A stretch of DNA of 64,000 nucleotides from Microbacterium oleivorans (GCF_013389665.1 NZ_CP058316.1:2666001-2730000), one strand, 5' to 3'; counted from the stretch's first letter, positions 20,084-35,867 are shown. Notes: generated from the sequence alone by a model not told the origin. Program-made: numbers and translations.

Positions 20084-22168
20084 TCAGTCGATCGCGGCCT
20101 TCTCGGCGTACGACCCCAGGAAGGCGGCGGGGAGCTGCTCGACGACGATCGGGCCGGGGCCCGCCAGGCTGCGCAGGGTCTCCAGGCTCCGGACGTGACG
20201 GATCGCGGCGCCGTCGGCCACGAAGACGCGGGCATCGCCGAACTGCGCGAAGCTGCCGTCGGACAGGTGCGGAGCGCCCGCGGCCATCGTGGCGATCATG
20301 TCCGGCGACCACGAGACGACGCGGATGGGCTTGCCGTCGGCGAGACGACGCTGCACGTCGGCATCCCGGACGTGCCGCAGCGTCGTCGTCGAGGCGGTGT
20401 AGATGCGCGAGCCACCGTTCGTGCCGATGAAGACCGGCCCCTCGACGACCTTGGACGACCACGTCAGCGCCGAGCAGATCGAGGCGGGGACCGTGGCAGG
20501 CGAGCCGGAGAAGGCGCCGGTGACGCGATTCAGGCCGCCCTCGCCGACGACGCCCGTGCGATCGCCGCAGCGCAGCATCGGAGCGAGGGTACCGACGACG
20601 CGGTGCGAGCGCAGCGTCGTGTCGGGCACCACCGCGCGGGCACTGAGCCCGGCCTCGGAGGCCAGTGCCCAGGAAGGCAGGTGCATGAGCTCGTCGCCGT
20701 ATCCGGCGACGTAGACGGCCGGGGAACTCGTCTCCTTCACGAGGACGCCGGCCCCGAGCAGCGGTGCCGCCGTGCGGAACGTGTTCACGGTTGTGCGCGG
20801 CAGGACCGCGACGTAGTCACCGAGCGTGCGTCGTTCCTGGTCCCACGCGATCTGGCTGTAGATGTGGCGTCGGGAGCCGGCGTCGTATTTGAAGACCTCG
20901 GGGCCGTCGTCGGCGCGGAAGAGGTCGCCGACGGCTGCGCCGGAGCTGTAGGCGTCGAGCTGCGCGGCGGGCAGGTCGAGGTAGTTGTCCATGGCGAAGC
21001 CGTAGCGCGTCACCAGGCTCGCCGACGTGAAGTGGTGCTTCGTCCCGTCGGCCTGCAGAAGATACATCCGACCGTCCCGCGCATCCCGGGCGAGGCGGGT
21101 CATGGCGGCGCCGCGCGGGAGCTGCGCCATGCGCCCATCGCTGATCACGGCGACCGGGCCGAGGCGGGCGGTCAGGACCGACAGATCTTCCTGCGACTGC
21201 ACGTGACGGCGCACACCGTTGACGACGACGTAGATCTGCGGTGCCGACGCGGTGCGGACGAGGTTGCCCTGCGCGCCCTGAGTGCTGCCGAACCAGTCCG
21301 TGAAGAACCGGAAGAAGTTCCGGTTGCCGTACGACGAGCAGCGGTCGCCCTCTCCGCTGCCGGCAGCGAGGGCCGCGCGGTTGGGCTGGTACGGCGTGTA
21401 GTAGTAGAGCCCCGAGGTGGCCTTGTTGGCGATGTATACCGGCGAGCTGCCGCAGCCGAGACTGGAGTTGGGATGGTAGAGGATGTTCCAGGTGCGACCC
21501 GGGGCGTACCAGGTGAAGTACCGTCCTTCGGCGTAGATCTGGAACTGTCGCGCTGCTCCGTAGACCTGATTCTGGAAGCCGTAGTAGCGGCTGTCGCACG
21601 CGGCGGTGTCGGGGCATCCCTGACCCATGGCGAACTGGTAGTGACCCGAACCCGGGTCGCCCCGCGTGACGAGCCTCTGCTCCTTCTGCAGGGTAACGAG
21701 CAGGACCTGCGGGTTGATGTTGCACGAGGCCGCGACCTTCGCGATGATGCGGGCCGCGCTCTCGTTGGCGGCTCCCGAGTACCCGGTGCAGTAGGAGTCC
21801 GCCGCCTTGGTCACCGTGTTCATGCGGTAGTTGCGCAGGCAGGTGTGACCCGAGGAGCATCGTTCGCCGCGCGCGTTGAGGAACGCCTGGATGTCGATCT
21901 CGCCCATCGTCGTGCGATCGAAGAACACCTCGTCGCTGATGATGTTGCCGGGGTTGAAGGTCGACATGTCGACCGCCGCGGGAACCGGGGATGCGGTCGC
22001 CGCCACCGGCGCGGTCGCCGCGGTGGTCGCTGCCGACACGTCGGTCGGCTCCGCGGCCGATGCCATTCCGGGAATGAGCGCGAGGACGAGCGCGAAGACG
22101 GTCAGCGCCGCGGCGGCGCCCGCGCGGCTGGCTCGGGATGTTGACGACACAGCACCATTGTGTCTCAC
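20084..22168 (-). CDS. Secreted hemagglutinin-like protein with lysozyme-like and repeat domains
   Basis: 694 residues. A signal peptide (hydrophobic core ALTVFALVLALIPG, cleavage after ASA near residue 38) shows export. Residues 55-265 match by eye the actinobacterial 'hemagglutinin' domain, lysozyme-like in outline (IIAKVAASCNINPQVLLVTLQKEQ), with paired cysteines. Residues 270-694 contain about six repeats of roughly 65 residues built on '.iy.v..g..rHv.s...l......', such as AIRHVRSLETLRSL. No sortase motif or terminal anchor is seen. The start is GTG at 22168 or 22150; the signal peptide fits both. Divergent from rmlA. Probably a cell-surface glycan-binding or hydrolytic protein. Confidence 0.78.
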   Translation of the reverse strand: MRHNGAVSSTSRASRAGAAAALTVFALVLALIPGMASAAEPTDVSAATTAATAPVAATASPVPAAVDMSTFNPGNIISDEVFFDRTTMGEIDIQAFLNARGERCSSGHTCLRNYRMNTVTKAADSYCTGYSGAANESAARIIAKVAASCNINPQVLLVTLQKEQRLVTRGDPGSGHYQFAMGQGCPDTAACDSRYYGFQNQVYGAARQFQIYAEGRYFTWYAPGRTWNILYHPNSSLGCGSSPVYIANKATSGLYYYTPYQPNRAALAAGSGEGDRCSSYGNRNFFRFFTDWFGSTQGAQGNLVRTASAPQIYVVVNGVRRHVQSQEDLSVLTARLGPVAVISDGRMAQLPRGAAMTRLARDARDGRMYLLQADGTKHHFTSASLVTRYGFAMDNYLDLPAAQLDAYSSGAAVGDLFRADDGPEVFKYDAGSRRHIYSQIAWDQERRTLGDYVAVLPRTTVNTFRTAAPLLGAGVLVKETSSPAVYVAGYGDELMHLPSWALASEAGLSARAVVPDTTLRSHRVVGTLAPMLRCGDRTGVVGEGGLNRVTGAFSGSPATVPASICSALTWSSKVVEGPVFIGTNGGSRIYTASTTTLRHVRDADVQRRLADGKPIRVVSWSPDMIATMAAGAPHLSDGSFAQFGDARVFVADGAAIRHVRSLETLRSLAGPGPIVVEQLPAAFLGSYAEKAAID

Positions 22169-22242
22169 AGCTGCGAAAACGCCGGGAGCGGCGGGCGGAC
22201 GTGGTCCCGGGAGCCGGGGGCGCCGTGTGGCACGATTGACGG
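22169..22242. promoter_or_regulatory. Divergent promoter region of the hemagglutinin-like gene and rmlA
   Basis: 74 bp between divergent starts (22168 minus, 22243 plus). No -10 box could be fixed with confidence on either strand. Confidence 0.4.
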
Positions 22243-25540
<3,298 letters not shown>

Positions 25541-25543
25541 GAG

Positions 25544-26287
25544 ATGCCGGCGGTGTCACCCGAGCGCGTCGCGGTCCTCGTGCCGGCGTGGAATGAAGCC
25601 CAGGGCGTTGCGGTCACGATCCGCGAGATCCAGGCGGTCAGCTCGAACTATGACGTCATCGTCATCGACGACGGCTCCCTCGACGAGACGGAGAGCGTGG
25701 CGCGGAATGCGGGAGCCGTCGTACTGCCTCTGCCGTTCAACCTCGGCGTGGGCGGCGCCATGCGCACGGGATTCACTTACGCCCAGCGGCGGGGGTACCG
25801 CAGAGCCATCCAGGTCGACGCCGACGGTCAGCACAATCCGAGCGAGATCGAGTCGGTCCTGTCGGGTCTGGAGTACGCGGACATCTCGATCGGTGCCCGC
25901 TTCGCGGAGGTCGGCGACTACTCGGTGCGCGGTCCCCGCCGGTGGGCGATGGTGGCTCTGGCGGCTGTGCTCTCGCGTGTTGCGAAGGTGCGGCTGACCG
26001 ACGTCACGAGCGGCTTCCGTGCCGCCGGGGAGCGTGCGATCGCGCAGTACGTGCAGTACTACCCGGCCGAGTACCTGGGGGACACCATCGACTCGCTCGT
26101 CGCTGCCCTACACGCGGGACTACGCGTCACACAAGTTCCCGTCGCGATGCGACCCCGCCAGCACGGGACGCCGAGCCAGGGGGCGCTCGGATCGACGATC
26201 TACCTGTTCCGGTCGGTCTTCGCGCTAGCGCTCGCCATCGTGCGTCCCAAACCCCGAGCCTTCCGCGAGAGAGGAACCCGGCCGTGA
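25544..26287 (+). CDS. Family 2 glycosyltransferase, polyprenyl-phosphate sugar synthase type
   Basis: 247 residues. A DPM1-like GT2 domain: AVLVPAWNEAQGV, VIVIDDGSLDET, the DxD-type DADGQHNP near 92, and later SGFRAAGERAIAQYV. It lacks C-terminal membrane helices, so it would act at the inner membrane face with a partner. It is coupled by a 4-bp overlap to a DUF2304 gene, the usual partner arrangement. It likely makes a polyprenyl-phosphate sugar used as donor by an extracytoplasmic GT-C enzyme (inference). Confidence 0.9.
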   Translation: MPAVSPERVAVLVPAWNEAQGVAVTIREIQAVSSNYDVIVIDDGSLDETESVARNAGAVVLPLPFNLGVGGAMRTGFTYAQRRGYRRAIQVDADGQHNPSEIESVLSGLEYADISIGARFAEVGDYSVRGPRRWAMVALAAVLSRVAKVRLTDVTSGFRAAGERAIAQYVQYYPAEYLGDTIDSLVAALHAGLRVTQVPVAMRPRQHGTPSQGALGSTIYLFRSVFALALAIVRPKPRAFRERGTRP

Positions 26288-26661
26288 TCGTCGTCCTGGG
26301 CGTTGTGTTCTCACTGGCGCTCCTCGCGATCGTCGTCCGACTGCTCATTCTGAGACGAATCCGCGAGAAGTACGCGGTGCTCTGGCTGGTGCTCGGCGTG
26401 ATCGTCCTCGTGCTCGGGGTCTTCCCCGGAGTCCTCGAGGCCGCGACCGATGCGCTCGGCGTCGAACTGCCGGTCAACCTGCTCTTCGCGACCGCGCTCG
26501 CGGTGCTGCTGGGTGTTGCCCTGCACCTGTCGTGGGAACTGTCGATGAGTGAGGACGAGACCCGGAGACTCGCCGAGGACGTCGCGATCCTCAGCGCCCG
26601 GCTCGACGCGCTCGAAGCCGATCAGCGGATCGATCCGCCGCGGTCCACCGGCACGGAATGA
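26284..26661 (+). CDS. DUF2304 membrane protein
   Basis: 125 residues. Three hydrophobic segments (1-20, 35-55, 68-88) with the family motif REKYAVLWLVLGVIVLVLGV between the first two, then a short charged coiled-coil tail (ETRRLAEDVAILSARLDALE). DUF2304 proteins typically sit beside DPM1-like glycosyltransferases and are thought to anchor or assist them. GTG at 26284 overlaps the stop of the glycosyltransferase gene. Confidence 0.9.
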   Translation: MIVVLGVVFSLALLAIVVRLLILRRIREKYAVLWLVLGVIVLVLGVFPGVLEAATDALGVELPVNLLFATALAVLLGVALHLSWELSMSEDETRRLAEDVAILSARLDALEADQRIDPPRSTGTE

Positions 26662-26701
26662 CGGATGCGGCGACCCGGTCGAGACCCGGTCACCGCATCC
26701 G
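26662..26701. terminator. Probable convergent terminator stem-loop
   Basis: CGGATGCGG (26662-26670) pairs perfectly with 26693-26701. The 22-nt loop contains the 9-mer GACCCGGTC twice (26672-26680, 26683-26691). It follows directly the DUF2304 stop and faces a minus-strand gene. Confidence 0.6.
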
Positions 26702-26718
26702 TGAGCGTCGGCGCGACG

Positions 26719-27603
26719 TCAGCGCAGCAGATGCCGCAGCAGGGCCGACGGAGAGCCGGCTTCCTTGCGCACCGCGCGGGGGAGCAACGAGGCGGCGTTG
26801 AGCCGCGAGGTCAGGTGGAGCCGGGCCGTTCGGGCGGCACGACGCCACCCGAGCGCGTCGAAGCTCGCCGCCTCCTCCAAGAAGAACCGCCGCTCCTCGT
26901 CGAATCGGCGGCCGTCGAGAGCGCGCACCGAGGAATCGGACTGCGAGTGGCGACGGTACTCGAACACGACCTCGGGAAGGACCGCCATGGTTCCTCCGGC
27001 TTTGACGATATCGAGGATGAGCGCGAGATCCTGGACGACGTCGAGCCCGTTGCGGAACCCGATGCCGCGGACCCGCTCGGTGCGCCACGCGAGCGAGGGG
27101 AAGTATGCCCAGTCGCCCCGCATGAGGCTCGCGGCGACGGGCTCGCCCGCAAGGGCGCCCCCACCCGCCGGGACGCGCGGCGCGAGGACGGCCTTGACGC
27201 GATCCACCAGCGGCTGGACGATCCGGCCATGCTCGTCGATGACCCGCACGCCGGGCTGGATGATGTCGGCGGGGAATCGGCCGATGGCCGAGACGACCGC
27301 CTTGAGGTAATCGGGCAGCATGACGTCGTCGGCGCCCATCATGACGAACCACTCCGCCTCGACGAGCTCGACCGCCTTGCGGTAGTTGCCGTTGGCTCCG
27401 AGGTTCTGCTCGTTGCGCAGGTAAGTGACCCGCGGGTCATCGAGGGAGGCGAACCATCGCTGCGGCTCGGGATCGGGGTAGCCGTCGTCGAGCACCACGA
27501 GCCGGAAGTCCTCGTAGGTCTGCTGCAGAACGCTTCGAGCCGCCAGCTTCATCTGGTCCACGTCGCCGTAGTAGGGCAGCATGACATCGATCTTCAGGGG
27601 CAC
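26719..27603 (-). CDS. Family 2 glycosyltransferase
   Basis: 294 residues, GT-A fold: IDVMLPYYGDVDQMKLAARS at the N-terminus, LVVLDDGYPDPEPQRW, then LGANGNYRKAVELVEAEW and the metal-binding MMGADDVMLPDYL near residue 95. Related to rhamnosyl- and other teichuronic-type transferases by general shape; donor unknown. GTG start at 27603. Divergent from the next glycosyltransferase, with which it shares a 62-bp promoter region. Confidence 0.9.
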   Translation of the reverse strand: MPLKIDVMLPYYGDVDQMKLAARSVLQQTYEDFRLVVLDDGYPDPEPQRWFASLDDPRVTYLRNEQNLGANGNYRKAVELVEAEWFVMMGADDVMLPDYLKAVVSAIGRFPADIIQPGVRVIDEHGRIVQPLVDRVKAVLAPRVPAGGGALAGEPVAASLMRGDWAYFPSLAWRTERVRGIGFRNGLDVVQDLALILDIVKAGGTMAVLPEVVFEYRRHSQSDSSVRALDGRRFDEERRFFLEEAASFDALGWRRAARTARLHLTSRLNAASLLPRAVRKEAGSPSALLRHLLR

Positions 27604-27665
27604 AGGGGATCTCCAAGCCGGGGCAGCGGTCGACTAATATCCTAGTTCGTGAACGGAGGTCACCC
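27604..27665. promoter_or_regulatory. Shared divergent promoter with overlapping -10 boxes
   Basis: Plus strand: TAATAT at 27635-27640 and a GGAGG ribosome site at 27655-27659 before the ATG at 27666. Minus strand: TAGGAT at 27644-27639, about 35 nt before the GTG at 27603. The two -10 boxes overlap by two bases. Confidence 0.5.
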
Positions 27666-28436
27666 ATGTCCAGTCAGGCCGCCTCTCGCGCGGTGACGGT
27701 CTCCGTTTGCATGGCGACGTACAACGGCGAGAAATACGTCCGCGAGCAGATCGAGTCGATCCTGCCTCAGCTCGGTCCTCACGACGAGCTGGTGATCGTC
27801 GACGACGCGTCGCGCGACACCACCGTCGCGATCATCCGCGCCCTGGACGATACGCGCATCGTCGTCCACGAGTCGCCGCGGAATCAGGGCTATGTTCGCG
27901 CATTCGAGCGGGCGATCTCCGTCGCGCGCGGCGACGTGATCTTCCTCAGCGATCAGGACGACATCTGGCGGCCCGGTCGCGTGGACCGCATGGTCGAGGC
28001 CCTGCGCGACTCCCTTCTCGTGGTGTCCAACTTCGCCGCGTTCGGCGGCTCGTTGACGCCTGTCCAGGCGCGTCGGCTGCATGGTACGACGCCGCGCCGC
28101 TGGCTCGCCAACGTCTTCTGGGTGTGGACGGGCCTCCGTCCCTACTACGGATGCTGCATGGCCTTCCGGCGCGAGCTCGTGGACCAGTTGCTGCCCTTCC
28201 CGGCATACGTCACCGAGACGCACGACCAGTGGATCGGATACGTCGGCAACGCAAACCGGGGCGTCGTGCATCTCACCGAGGACACGATCGATCGTCGGGT
28301 GCATGCGTCGAACGCCTCGGCGCGCGGCAACCGTCCGGTGCGCGTGGTGCTCGGTGCCCGCGTCGCGATGGCGCGCGCCGCAGCTGAGGCTATGCGACGT
28401 TCTCGGCGGCGCGGTCGGATCCGCGCCGCATCCTGA
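27666..28436 (+). CDS. Family 2 glycosyltransferase
   Basis: 256 residues. GT-A domain: TVSVCMATYNGEKYVREQIE, LVIVDDASRDTT and the metal motif IFLSDQDDIWRPGRV near residue 97. This SDQDD(I/Y)W form is typical of rhamnosyltransferase-like GT2 enzymes (cd04196 type). C-terminal part includes YYGCCMAFRRELVDQLLPFP and ETHDQWIGYVG. It ends 47 bp inside the converging gene on the other strand. Donor unknown, dTDP-rhamnose being plausible. Confidence 0.9.
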   Translation: MSSQAASRAVTVSVCMATYNGEKYVREQIESILPQLGPHDELVIVDDASRDTTVAIIRALDDTRIVVHESPRNQGYVRAFERAISVARGDVIFLSDQDDIWRPGRVDRMVEALRDSLLVVSNFAAFGGSLTPVQARRLHGTTPRRWLANVFWVWTGLRPYYGCCMAFRRELVDQLLPFPAYVTETHDQWIGYVGNANRGVVHLTEDTIDRRVHASNASARGNRPVRVVLGARVAMARAAAEAMRRSRRRGRIRAAS

Positions 28437-29403
28437 CGAGCGCTCCGGCGACGCCGCCCGCGAGGTATTCCAGGGCGGAACGGTACGAGACCTGTCCGCG
28501 CACGGCCATCTGGATCACGGCGCGGGCGGTGCGCGTGTCTCGGCGTCCCGCGCCGTAAAGACGTCGCGCGCGTTCCGCGGTGGGGTTGCCGGGCAGTCGC
28601 GTCGCCAGAGCCTCGGCCATGGTCTCGCGCCAACCGGCGCCGACCCGATAGGTGGCCCGCAGGACGCCTGCGACGCCGCCCGACCCCTCGAACCGCTCGG
28701 CGATCGAGCGAGCGGTGCGGATCGAGCGGCGTAGCGAGACGCCGCCGGTCGACTCGCCGATGACGTTGTTGCCGTGCTGCACGTAGTCCTGAACGACCTC
28801 GTCGACGACGCGGGCGCCGCCGACCGCCGCCCCGCACACGGCGATCCAGTGATCGTGCACCTCGGCGGGGGTCGCGAGGCGGGGGAAGGGCAGTGCCACC
28901 CGGAGCGCCGCCGGGAGGAAGACCATCTGACCACCGGTGAACTGGTTGTCGAGGAAGAACGCGAGCGGAGCGGTGTCCTTGCGCGCGGTCGTCGGCGCGA
29001 CCACGCGCCCTTCGGGGTAGGTCACCACTCGAGCCTGCCCCGCGACCACCGTCGCGCGTGCGAGATGGGGCACGAGGGTCGCGAGCTTCGCGGGGTACCA
29101 GTAGTCGTCCTGGTCGGACAGTGCGATCCAGGCGGCGTCCGCCGGCACGGCGGACAGCCCGCGCTCGAAATTGCCGTAGAAGCCGGATCGGTCCTCGAAG
29201 CCGATGACACGGAAACGTTCGTCCTCGCCGACGATGTCGTGTACGAGCCTCTCGACGTCCGCGGGCTCGCCGTCCGCACTGATGAGGCAGACGAAGTCCT
29301 CGAGCGTCTGCGCCTGGATCGACAGCAGCTGCCGGCGGAGAAGCTCGGGGTCCGGCCGGTAGGCGGCCAGGACGACGTGGCCTCGGGATGCGTCGGATGC
29401 CAT
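28390..29403 (-). CDS. Family 2 glycosyltransferase
   Basis: 337 residues of the same SDQDD subgroup as the neighbouring converging gene: HVVLAAYRPDPELLRRQLLS, IALSDQDDYWYPAKLATLVP near residue 95, then VHDHWIAVCGAAVGG. A C-terminal amphipathic region (residues 240-337) is unassigned. ATG at 29403 lies 1 nt after the flippase stop, so it is the third gene of a minus-strand operon. Its last 47 bp overlap the 3' end of the plus-strand glycosyltransferase. Confidence 0.9.
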   Translation of the reverse strand: MASDASRGHVVLAAYRPDPELLRRQLLSIQAQTLEDFVCLISADGEPADVERLVHDIVGEDERFRVIGFEDRSGFYGNFERGLSAVPADAAWIALSDQDDYWYPAKLATLVPHLARATVVAGQARVVTYPEGRVVAPTTARKDTAPLAFFLDNQFTGGQMVFLPAALRVALPFPRLATPAEVHDHWIAVCGAAVGGARVVDEVVQDYVQHGNNVIGESTGGVSLRRSIRTARSIAERFEGSGGVAGVLRATYRVGAGWRETMAEALATRLPGNPTAERARRLYGAGRRDTRTARAVIQMAVRGQVSYRSALEYLAGGVAGALVRMRRGSDRAAENVA

Positions 29404-29404
29404 G

Positions 29405-30646
29405 TCAGTCCCTTTCGTCGTTCGCGCGCGTGTCGGATGCCGCGCGGTCGGCGCGACGTACGGCGAGGTAGCCCACGACCTGCACCGCCACCACGATGAA
29501 TTCGGAGAGGGCGAACGCCGCGGCTGCCCCCGGGGCACCCCCCAGGGCGGTGCCGAGCACGATGAGCGGGACGCCGACGGCCGCGCCGACGAACGTGCTC
29601 CGCGTGACCCAGCGGATCGCGCCGAGGGGGGTCAGCAGGAGGCGCCCGAAAGCCGAGTTCACCGCGATCGCGAAGAACGTGGCGCCGATGCCCACCGAGG
29701 TGAGCGCGTCGATTGCGACCCGCTGCCCGAAGACGACGGTCGTCGCCCAGGGTCCGAGCAGGCCGATGCCCAGTGCGCCCACGACGCCGATGCCGCCGAG
29801 GATGTACGTGCCGCGCCAACCGCGCGCCCGGATGACCGCGCGGTCCGCGTCCTCGGAGACCCACCCCTGCACGGCGTTCGTCGCGGCGACGATCGCGGTG
29901 AGGGCTGCCTTGAGCACCTTGTCGGCGACGACGTAGACGGCGACGACCGACGTCGTGCCCGCGATGGAGACGATTGCCACCGTGCCGGCGCTGTAGACGC
30001 CCGCTGCGACGACTGCGAGAGCGGGCTGGATGTCGTCGCGCAGCGAACGGAACCCGACCCGGACCGAGCCGCGCGGCGGTCGCGCCGCGCGGCGTGCGCA
30101 GAACCACACGATGCCCCCGAGCGTCACGGTCAGCATGACGACCGGGTACCAGATCACCGGGGCGCCGGCGAGGACGAGGGCGGCCGAGAGCAGAGCGCCC
30201 GCGAGACGGGGGAGAAGGTCGTAGATCGCGATGGCCCGCGGCTCGCTGCGGCCGATGAGGAACCACGAGGGCGAGAGGCCGGCGGCGCCCACGGCCGCCA
30301 TCGCCGCCACCGCGAGCCCGGCGGAGCCGCTGGGCGCCAGGAGCGCCGTGAGCAGGGCCGCCGGCACCGCCGCCACGACGGCCACGATGCTGCGCGAGAC
30401 GAGACTTATTGTGAAGAGCTCGCGTGCGCGCGCGTCGTCGAGCGCCGCGACACGCGACGGGCCCACGAGAGGCCACCCGTAGCCGATGACGAGCGCGACC
30501 ACGGCTCCGACGGACTCTCCGATGCCGACGGCCGCCCATGCGGACTCGTCACCCCGCGAGATCACGGGGAGGATCGCGAACGGGATCGCCAGGGAGAGGA
30601 ACGGAAGGAGCGCGAGGCCCCCGAAGCGCCTGACGGCAGCGATCAT
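29405..30646 (-). CDS. Wzx-like lipid-linked oligosaccharide flippase (MOP superfamily)
   Basis: 413 residues with about twelve membrane segments and no large loops. N-terminal ALLPFLSLAIPFAILPVISR is the usual flippase opening (repeat unit moved across the membrane on undecaprenyl phosphate). It overlaps the preceding glycosyltransferase stop (ATGA). Its presence beside two ABC exporters indicates a second export route in the same locus. Similarity is by topology and weak motif, so the exact substrate is unknown. Confidence 0.85.
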   Translation of the reverse strand: MIAAVRRFGGLALLPFLSLAIPFAILPVISRGDESAWAAVGIGESVGAVVALVIGYGWPLVGPSRVAALDDARARELFTISLVSRSIVAVVAAVPAALLTALLAPSGSAGLAVAAMAAVGAAGLSPSWFLIGRSEPRAIAIYDLLPRLAGALLSAALVLAGAPVIWYPVVMLTVTLGGIVWFCARRAARPPRGSVRVGFRSLRDDIQPALAVVAAGVYSAGTVAIVSIAGTTSVVAVYVVADKVLKAALTAIVAATNAVQGWVSEDADRAVIRARGWRGTYILGGIGVVGALGIGLLGPWATTVVFGQRVAIDALTSVGIGATFFAIAVNSAFGRLLLTPLGAIRWVTRSTFVGAAVGVPLIVLGTALGGAPGAAAAFALSEFIVVAVQVVGYLAVRRADRAASDTRANDERD

Positions 30647-31701
30647 CGCGCCGGCAGGATCGGAGTGTCGTCCGCCCAGCGTCCGTCGAGGAGAACCCCG
30701 GCCACCTCGCCGTCAAAACGCTCGCGATCGCCGTCGATCCACCGTCGGTATGGGGCCTGCTCGGCGGCCGCCTGCGCGGGCGCGGCGAGCACCGTCTCGA
30801 GCGCGGCGGCCGCGTCGGCGGCGAACGCATCGGTCACGGCCACCTTGTGCTGCCACGGGAGCGGGGTATCGGCCCAGAAGGCGCCGGCCCCGCGGCGTGC
30901 GAGGACCGAGACCGCGCCGAGGAGTGCCGCTTCCCGCGGCATCCGGTCGCGGCCGGGGTGGAATCCGGGATCGAAGTACGCCGCGGACGAGTGCAGTGCG
31001 TGGGCCACTCCCTCCGGCGTCATGCCGGTGAGCGGGATCCACTCAACGTCTGCGAGGTGGGGGCCGAGGAGGTCCGGCACCCAGCTCGCCTTCTTGGGGT
31101 TGAACGCGACGGCGCGCCGACGTTCGGTGGCCGTGCTCAGCTCCGCATCGATGCTCGCGCGGGGGATGTAGTCGCTCACGAGCGCGGCGTCGACGTCCGC
31201 CTCGATGCGCAGGAAGCTCCGGGCGTACTCGGATTGCGCGAGATGGTGCATGGGGCGCAGCTCGCTGCGGCGGAAGGTGCGCGCGAGCAGATGCCGGTAG
31301 GTCGAGGCGAGACGGTTCGGCTCCCAGGCCCGGTGCGCCACGCCGATGCGCCGAGCGAACGCGCGGTCGGCGTACTCCTGTCGCGAGTAGAAGGGCACCG
31401 AGTAGTCGATACTCAGCCACCAGCACGCGGTGCCGGCGCGGTTCACAGCGGACAATCGGTGCACAGCGCTCTCGGGAGCGATCACGAGCGACTCGGGGTG
31501 GTCGACGATCGCCGCCTCCGGGGCGTCGTAGTGCTCGTACGCGTCGACCCGGGGGGCGTGGCGCGTCGACTCGAGCGGTACGAGCGAGGCATCGGCGCCC
31601 TGGCGTCGCAGCGAGTCCACGAGCTGGTGGAGGGCCTCGGGGCCTCCCGTTCGCTGCCCCCGCGGGTAGAGAACGAAGATACGTTCGTATACGCGTTGCA
31701 T
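30643..31701 (-). CDS. Predicted glycosyltransferase, RTGGPEALHQL family
   Basis: 352 residues. The N-terminus IFVLYPRGQRTGGPEALHQL with the RTGGPEALHQL glycine loop is shared by GT-B-like enzymes of exopolysaccharide clusters. Middle section carries a probable nucleotide-sugar site (ALVSDYIPRASIDAEL, VAFNPKKAS) and GMTPEGVAHALHSSAAYFDPGFHPGRDRMPREAALLGAV resembles a donor-binding loop. ATG at 31701 has AGAAGG 5 nt upstream; the GTG at 31704 is less likely. First gene of an operon with the flippase and a GT2. Donor unknown. Confidence 0.8.
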   Translation of the reverse strand: MQRVYERIFVLYPRGQRTGGPEALHQLVDSLRRQGADASLVPLESTRHAPRVDAYEHYDAPEAAIVDHPESLVIAPESAVHRLSAVNRAGTACWWLSIDYSVPFYSRQEYADRAFARRIGVAHRAWEPNRLASTYRHLLARTFRRSELRPMHHLAQSEYARSFLRIEADVDAALVSDYIPRASIDAELSTATERRRAVAFNPKKASWVPDLLGPHLADVEWIPLTGMTPEGVAHALHSSAAYFDPGFHPGRDRMPREAALLGAVSVLARRGAGAFWADTPLPWQHKVAVTDAFAADAAAALETVLAAPAQAAAEQAPYRRWIDGDRERFDGEVAGVLLDGRWADDTPILPAR

Positions 31702-35050
<3,349 letters not shown>

Positions 35051-35075
35051 TGGCGCGACGCATAGGATCGGAATC

Positions 35076-35867
35076 GTGAGTTCTGCCGTCGTCGGCGCCC
35101 CCGGATCGCCCCGGCGCTACTTCCACTCGTTGTGGCTGCTGTCGGCGCGCGACCTGCGGGTGCGCTACTCCACGAGTGCTCTGGGCTACCTGTGGTCGGT
35201 CCTGGATCCCCTCGTGATGAGCGGGATCTACTGGTTCGTCTTCACCCGGGTGTTCCAGCGGGACGTCGGGGAGAACCCTTACATCGTGTTCCTCATCACC
35301 GCGCTGCTGCCCTGGGTGTGGTTCAACTCGGCGGTCACCGACTTCACCAGGGCCTTCAACAAGGACGCACGCCTGGTGCGGTCGACGTCGATCCCGAGGT
35401 CGATCTGGGTCGGGCGGATCGTGCTGAGCAAGGGTATCGAGTTCGTCTTCTCGATGCCGGTGCTCGCGATGTTCGCGATCGTCGGTGGTGCGACCGTCAG
35501 CTGGGCGCTGCTGCTCTTCCCCGTCGCCGTGCTGTTGCAGGCGATCCTGCTCGTCGGCCTGGGTCTCATCGTGGCGCCGCTCTGCGTGTTGTGGGGAGAC
35601 CTCGAGCGCACGACGCGTCTGATCCTGCGCGCGCTCTTCTACGCGTCGCCCATCATCTACGGCGTCGCCGATCTACCGGGACTGGCCCGTGAGGTGGGCG
35701 CCTTCAACCCGCTCGCCGGCATCTTCACGCTGTACCGGGTCGGGTTCTTCCCCGACCAGTGGGACACGCTGTCGGTCATCGTCGGCGCCGTGTCGAGCGT
35801 GCTCGTGTTCGTGCTCGGTGTGCTGGTGTTCCGCCGTCTCGAGCGTCCCGTGCTGAAGGAGCTGTGA
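35076..35867 (+). CDS. Polysaccharide ABC exporter, permease (Wzm/Rv3783-like), second copy
   Basis: 263 residues, six membrane segments, ABC2_membrane family. FHSLWLLSARDLRVRYSTSA is the N-terminal amphipathic interface helix, LGYLWSVLDPLVMSGIYWFV the first membrane segment, and FNKDARLVRSTSIPRSIWVG the conserved loop. Coupled to the ATPase gene by TGATG (35865-35869). It differs clearly in sequence from the permease at 15042, so the two exporters are not recent copies. GTG start at 35076, 25 bp after the acyltransferase gene. Confidence 0.92.
   Translation: MSSAVVGAPGSPRRYFHSLWLLSARDLRVRYSTSALGYLWSVLDPLVMSGIYWFVFTRVFQRDVGENPYIVFLITALLPWVWFNSAVTDFTRAFNKDARLVRSTSIPRSIWVGRIVLSKGIEFVFSMPVLAMFAIVGGATVSWALLLFPVAVLLQAILLVGLGLIVAPLCVLWGDLERTTRLILRALFYASPIIYGVADLPGLAREVGAFNPLAGIFTLYRVGFFPDQWDTLSVIVGAVSSVLVFVLGVLVFRRLERPVLKEL

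Noticed and set aside
18581..22144. 1187-residue open frame on the plus strand across the DUF6541 and hemagglutinin-like genes
   Set aside because: Translation is Arg/Gly/Asp-rich with no domain; it is the antisense frame of two good genes, a usual artefact of high GC.
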